DNA from: Rhodocytophaga aerolata
GTDB lineage: Bacteria > Bacteroidota > Bacteroidia > Cytophagales > 172606-1
Direction: 5' to 3'
DNA: 64,000 nt
Assembly (NCBI RefSeq): GCF_030503435.1
Contig: NZ_JAUKPO010000001.1
Location: 806,001-870,000 of the forward strand
This document shows, one piece after another, positions 63,100-64,000 of the stretch. Every line of letters begins with the position of its first letter. Positions within the stretch are counted from its first letter, which is position 1. The notes under the pieces were generated by a model, which did not search any database, was not told the DNA's origin, and saw only the letters and a list, made by a program, of their open reading frames with translations. The translations under genes were made by a program, and so were the position numbers.

Positions 63100-64000
63100 T
63101 TACAGCGTAACATTCAGGCTAATGCCATAACTTTTTGTGTTGGGTGTACCAAAAGCATCAATCCCTATGGCACTATTGGGGCTATTAGGTGAACTTACCG
63201 GCCCATACAGATTGGTTTCCGGATCAATACCTGTGTAATTGGTAATCAGAATCAGGTTTCTGCCATATACACTCAGATCCAGGTTGGTTAATTTAATTTT
63301 GCTGATCAAGGGCTTAGGGAATGTGTACGTGAGTGTGGCATCCCGTAACCTGAACCAGGAGCCGTCTTCAATCATCCGTTCTGCAATGTTTCTGTTACCG
63401 GCGTTCACCCCATAATACGAAGCCTGATTAAGTAAGGCAGGGGTGGTATTTACCTGTCCGTCGGATTCTCTGATACCTTTAAAAATAACCAGGTGGCCCC
63501 GGTCTTCGCTGTTTTTAGGGATGCCCTGTGCATTCATCCAGTTACCGGTAACATTGGCTACATCACCCCCCTTGCGGATATCCCACAAAAAGGATAAGGA
63601 CAGGCCGCTATAGGTAAAGGTATTTCGTATGCCCATTAGCCAGTCTGGCTGCGGATTACCTATTCTTTTCTCTGAGGTCGGGTTATCTGGCGTGGCTGGG
63701 TTTATCTGTGGATACCCGGCATCATTTAGTAAAAGCTGCCCTGCTTCATTACGCTTAAAGGCTGTACCGTAGAATACACCATAGGGTTCACCTTCTCTTA
63801 AGGTAGGCGCTAAATTTCCATACCCACCTAGCCTGATTTCGTCTACTGGCAAAGATTTTACGGTATTTCGGTTGCGGGTAAAATTGACCAGCGCATTCCA
63901 CTTGAATTTATTGATTTGAATGGGTGTACCAGTTAAAACCAGCTCAATCCCTTTATTTTCGATTACGCCGGAATTAATCCGTTGGTTAGTAAATCCGGTA
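63100..64000 (-). CDS. SusC/RagA-family TonB-dependent transporter (N-terminus off window)
   Basis: The C-terminal 300 residues of a SusC-like transporter; the frame stays open to the right edge. Visible are barrel strands and the family end: NKGIELVLTGTPIQINKFKWNALVNFTRN, GAP-free GYGNLAPTLREGEPYGVFYGTAFKRNEAGQ, FTYSGLSLSFLWDIRKGGDV, SWFRLRDATLTYTFPKPL and VYGRNLILITNYTGIDPETN. It forms the outer-membrane channel with the SusD partner downstream. The plug and signal peptide are outside this window. Confidence 0.93.
   Translation of the reverse strand, partial: TGFTNQRINSGVIENKGIELVLTGTPIQINKFKWNALVNFTRNRNTVKSLPVDEIRLGGYGNLAPTLREGEPYGVFYGTAFKRNEAGQLLLNDAGYPQINPATPDNPTSEKRIGNPQPDWLMGIRNTFTYSGLSLSFLWDIRKGGDVANVTGNWMNAQGIPKNSEDRGHLVIFKGIRESDGQVNTTPALLNQASYYGVNAGNRNIAERMIEDGSWFRLRDATLTYTFPKPLISKIKLTNLDLSVYGRNLILITNYTGIDPETNLYGPVSSPNSPNSAIGIDAFGTPNTKSYGISLNVTL

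Overview
The window looks like a chromosomal segment of a Bacteroidota member, most likely Cytophagales. The support is a SusC/SusD pair, a TonB-type outer-membrane receptor, DUF3575-like outer-membrane proteins, large two-unit FtsX/MacB permeases with a cytosolic prefix domain next to PadR regulators, LytTR and NtrC-type two-component systems, and promoters of the Bacteroidota form TTTG-N20-TAnnTTTG. Base composition is moderate. I see no rRNA, CRISPR array, phage or intact insertion sequence. Genus-level placement is inference.

Layout. 1-5309: a TonB-plug outer-membrane protein cut by the left edge, a LytTR regulator with its LytS-type kinase (separated by a MITE-like element), and a secreted protein built of three repeats. 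5364-9433: guaA, two paralogous outer-membrane proteins and a cupin. 9449-15175: a molybdate operon (split ModE, secreted molybdopterin-type protein, modA, di-Mop protein, modB, modC), with DUF1697, DUF1801 and AlkC-like genes upstream on the same strand. 15270-23075: CYTH, CHAD, cold-shock protein, a small orphan gene, prfC, two glycosyltransferases and proA. 23085-24483: a regulatory-looking region with an orphan terminator, a MORN/YwqK-like gene and, on the minus strand, an unusual 148-nt tRNA-like RNA gene with its own promoter and terminator. 24484-32682: an Lrp/AsnC regulator and a full SUF iron-sulfur operon (sufB, sufC, a minimal kinase-like gene, sufD, sufS, sufE, a DUF59 factor, bacilliredoxin), then a GNAT gene. 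32736-38356: zinc-ribbon coiled-coil protein, Nif3-like, DinB, hemF and an ABC-2 exporter pair. 39160-58274: a cluster of five large FtsX-type permeases in two regulatory arrangements, PadR plus prefix-domain permeases (three in tandem on +, one on -) and an NtrB/NtrC pair divergent from a prefix-less permease; a cupin, a methyltransferase and a DinB gene lie between. 58551-64000: MATE exporter, N-acetylmuramoyl-L-alanine amidase, and a SusC/SusD/small-lipoprotein uptake locus cut by the right edge.

The most unusual object is the tRNA-like RNA at 24194-24341. It has a perfect 7-bp acceptor stem, an encoded CCA, a tRNA-Leu-like D arm, a canonical T arm, and a 76-nt insertion where the variable arm should be. 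Next come a 21-bp palindromic element shared by both PadR loci and the YwqK-like gene at similar distances, a compact protein-kinase-like protein inside the SUF operon, and an enhancer-like plus sigma-54-like promoter arrangement next to the NtrC regulator. Several families of palindromic repeats are scattered between genes.
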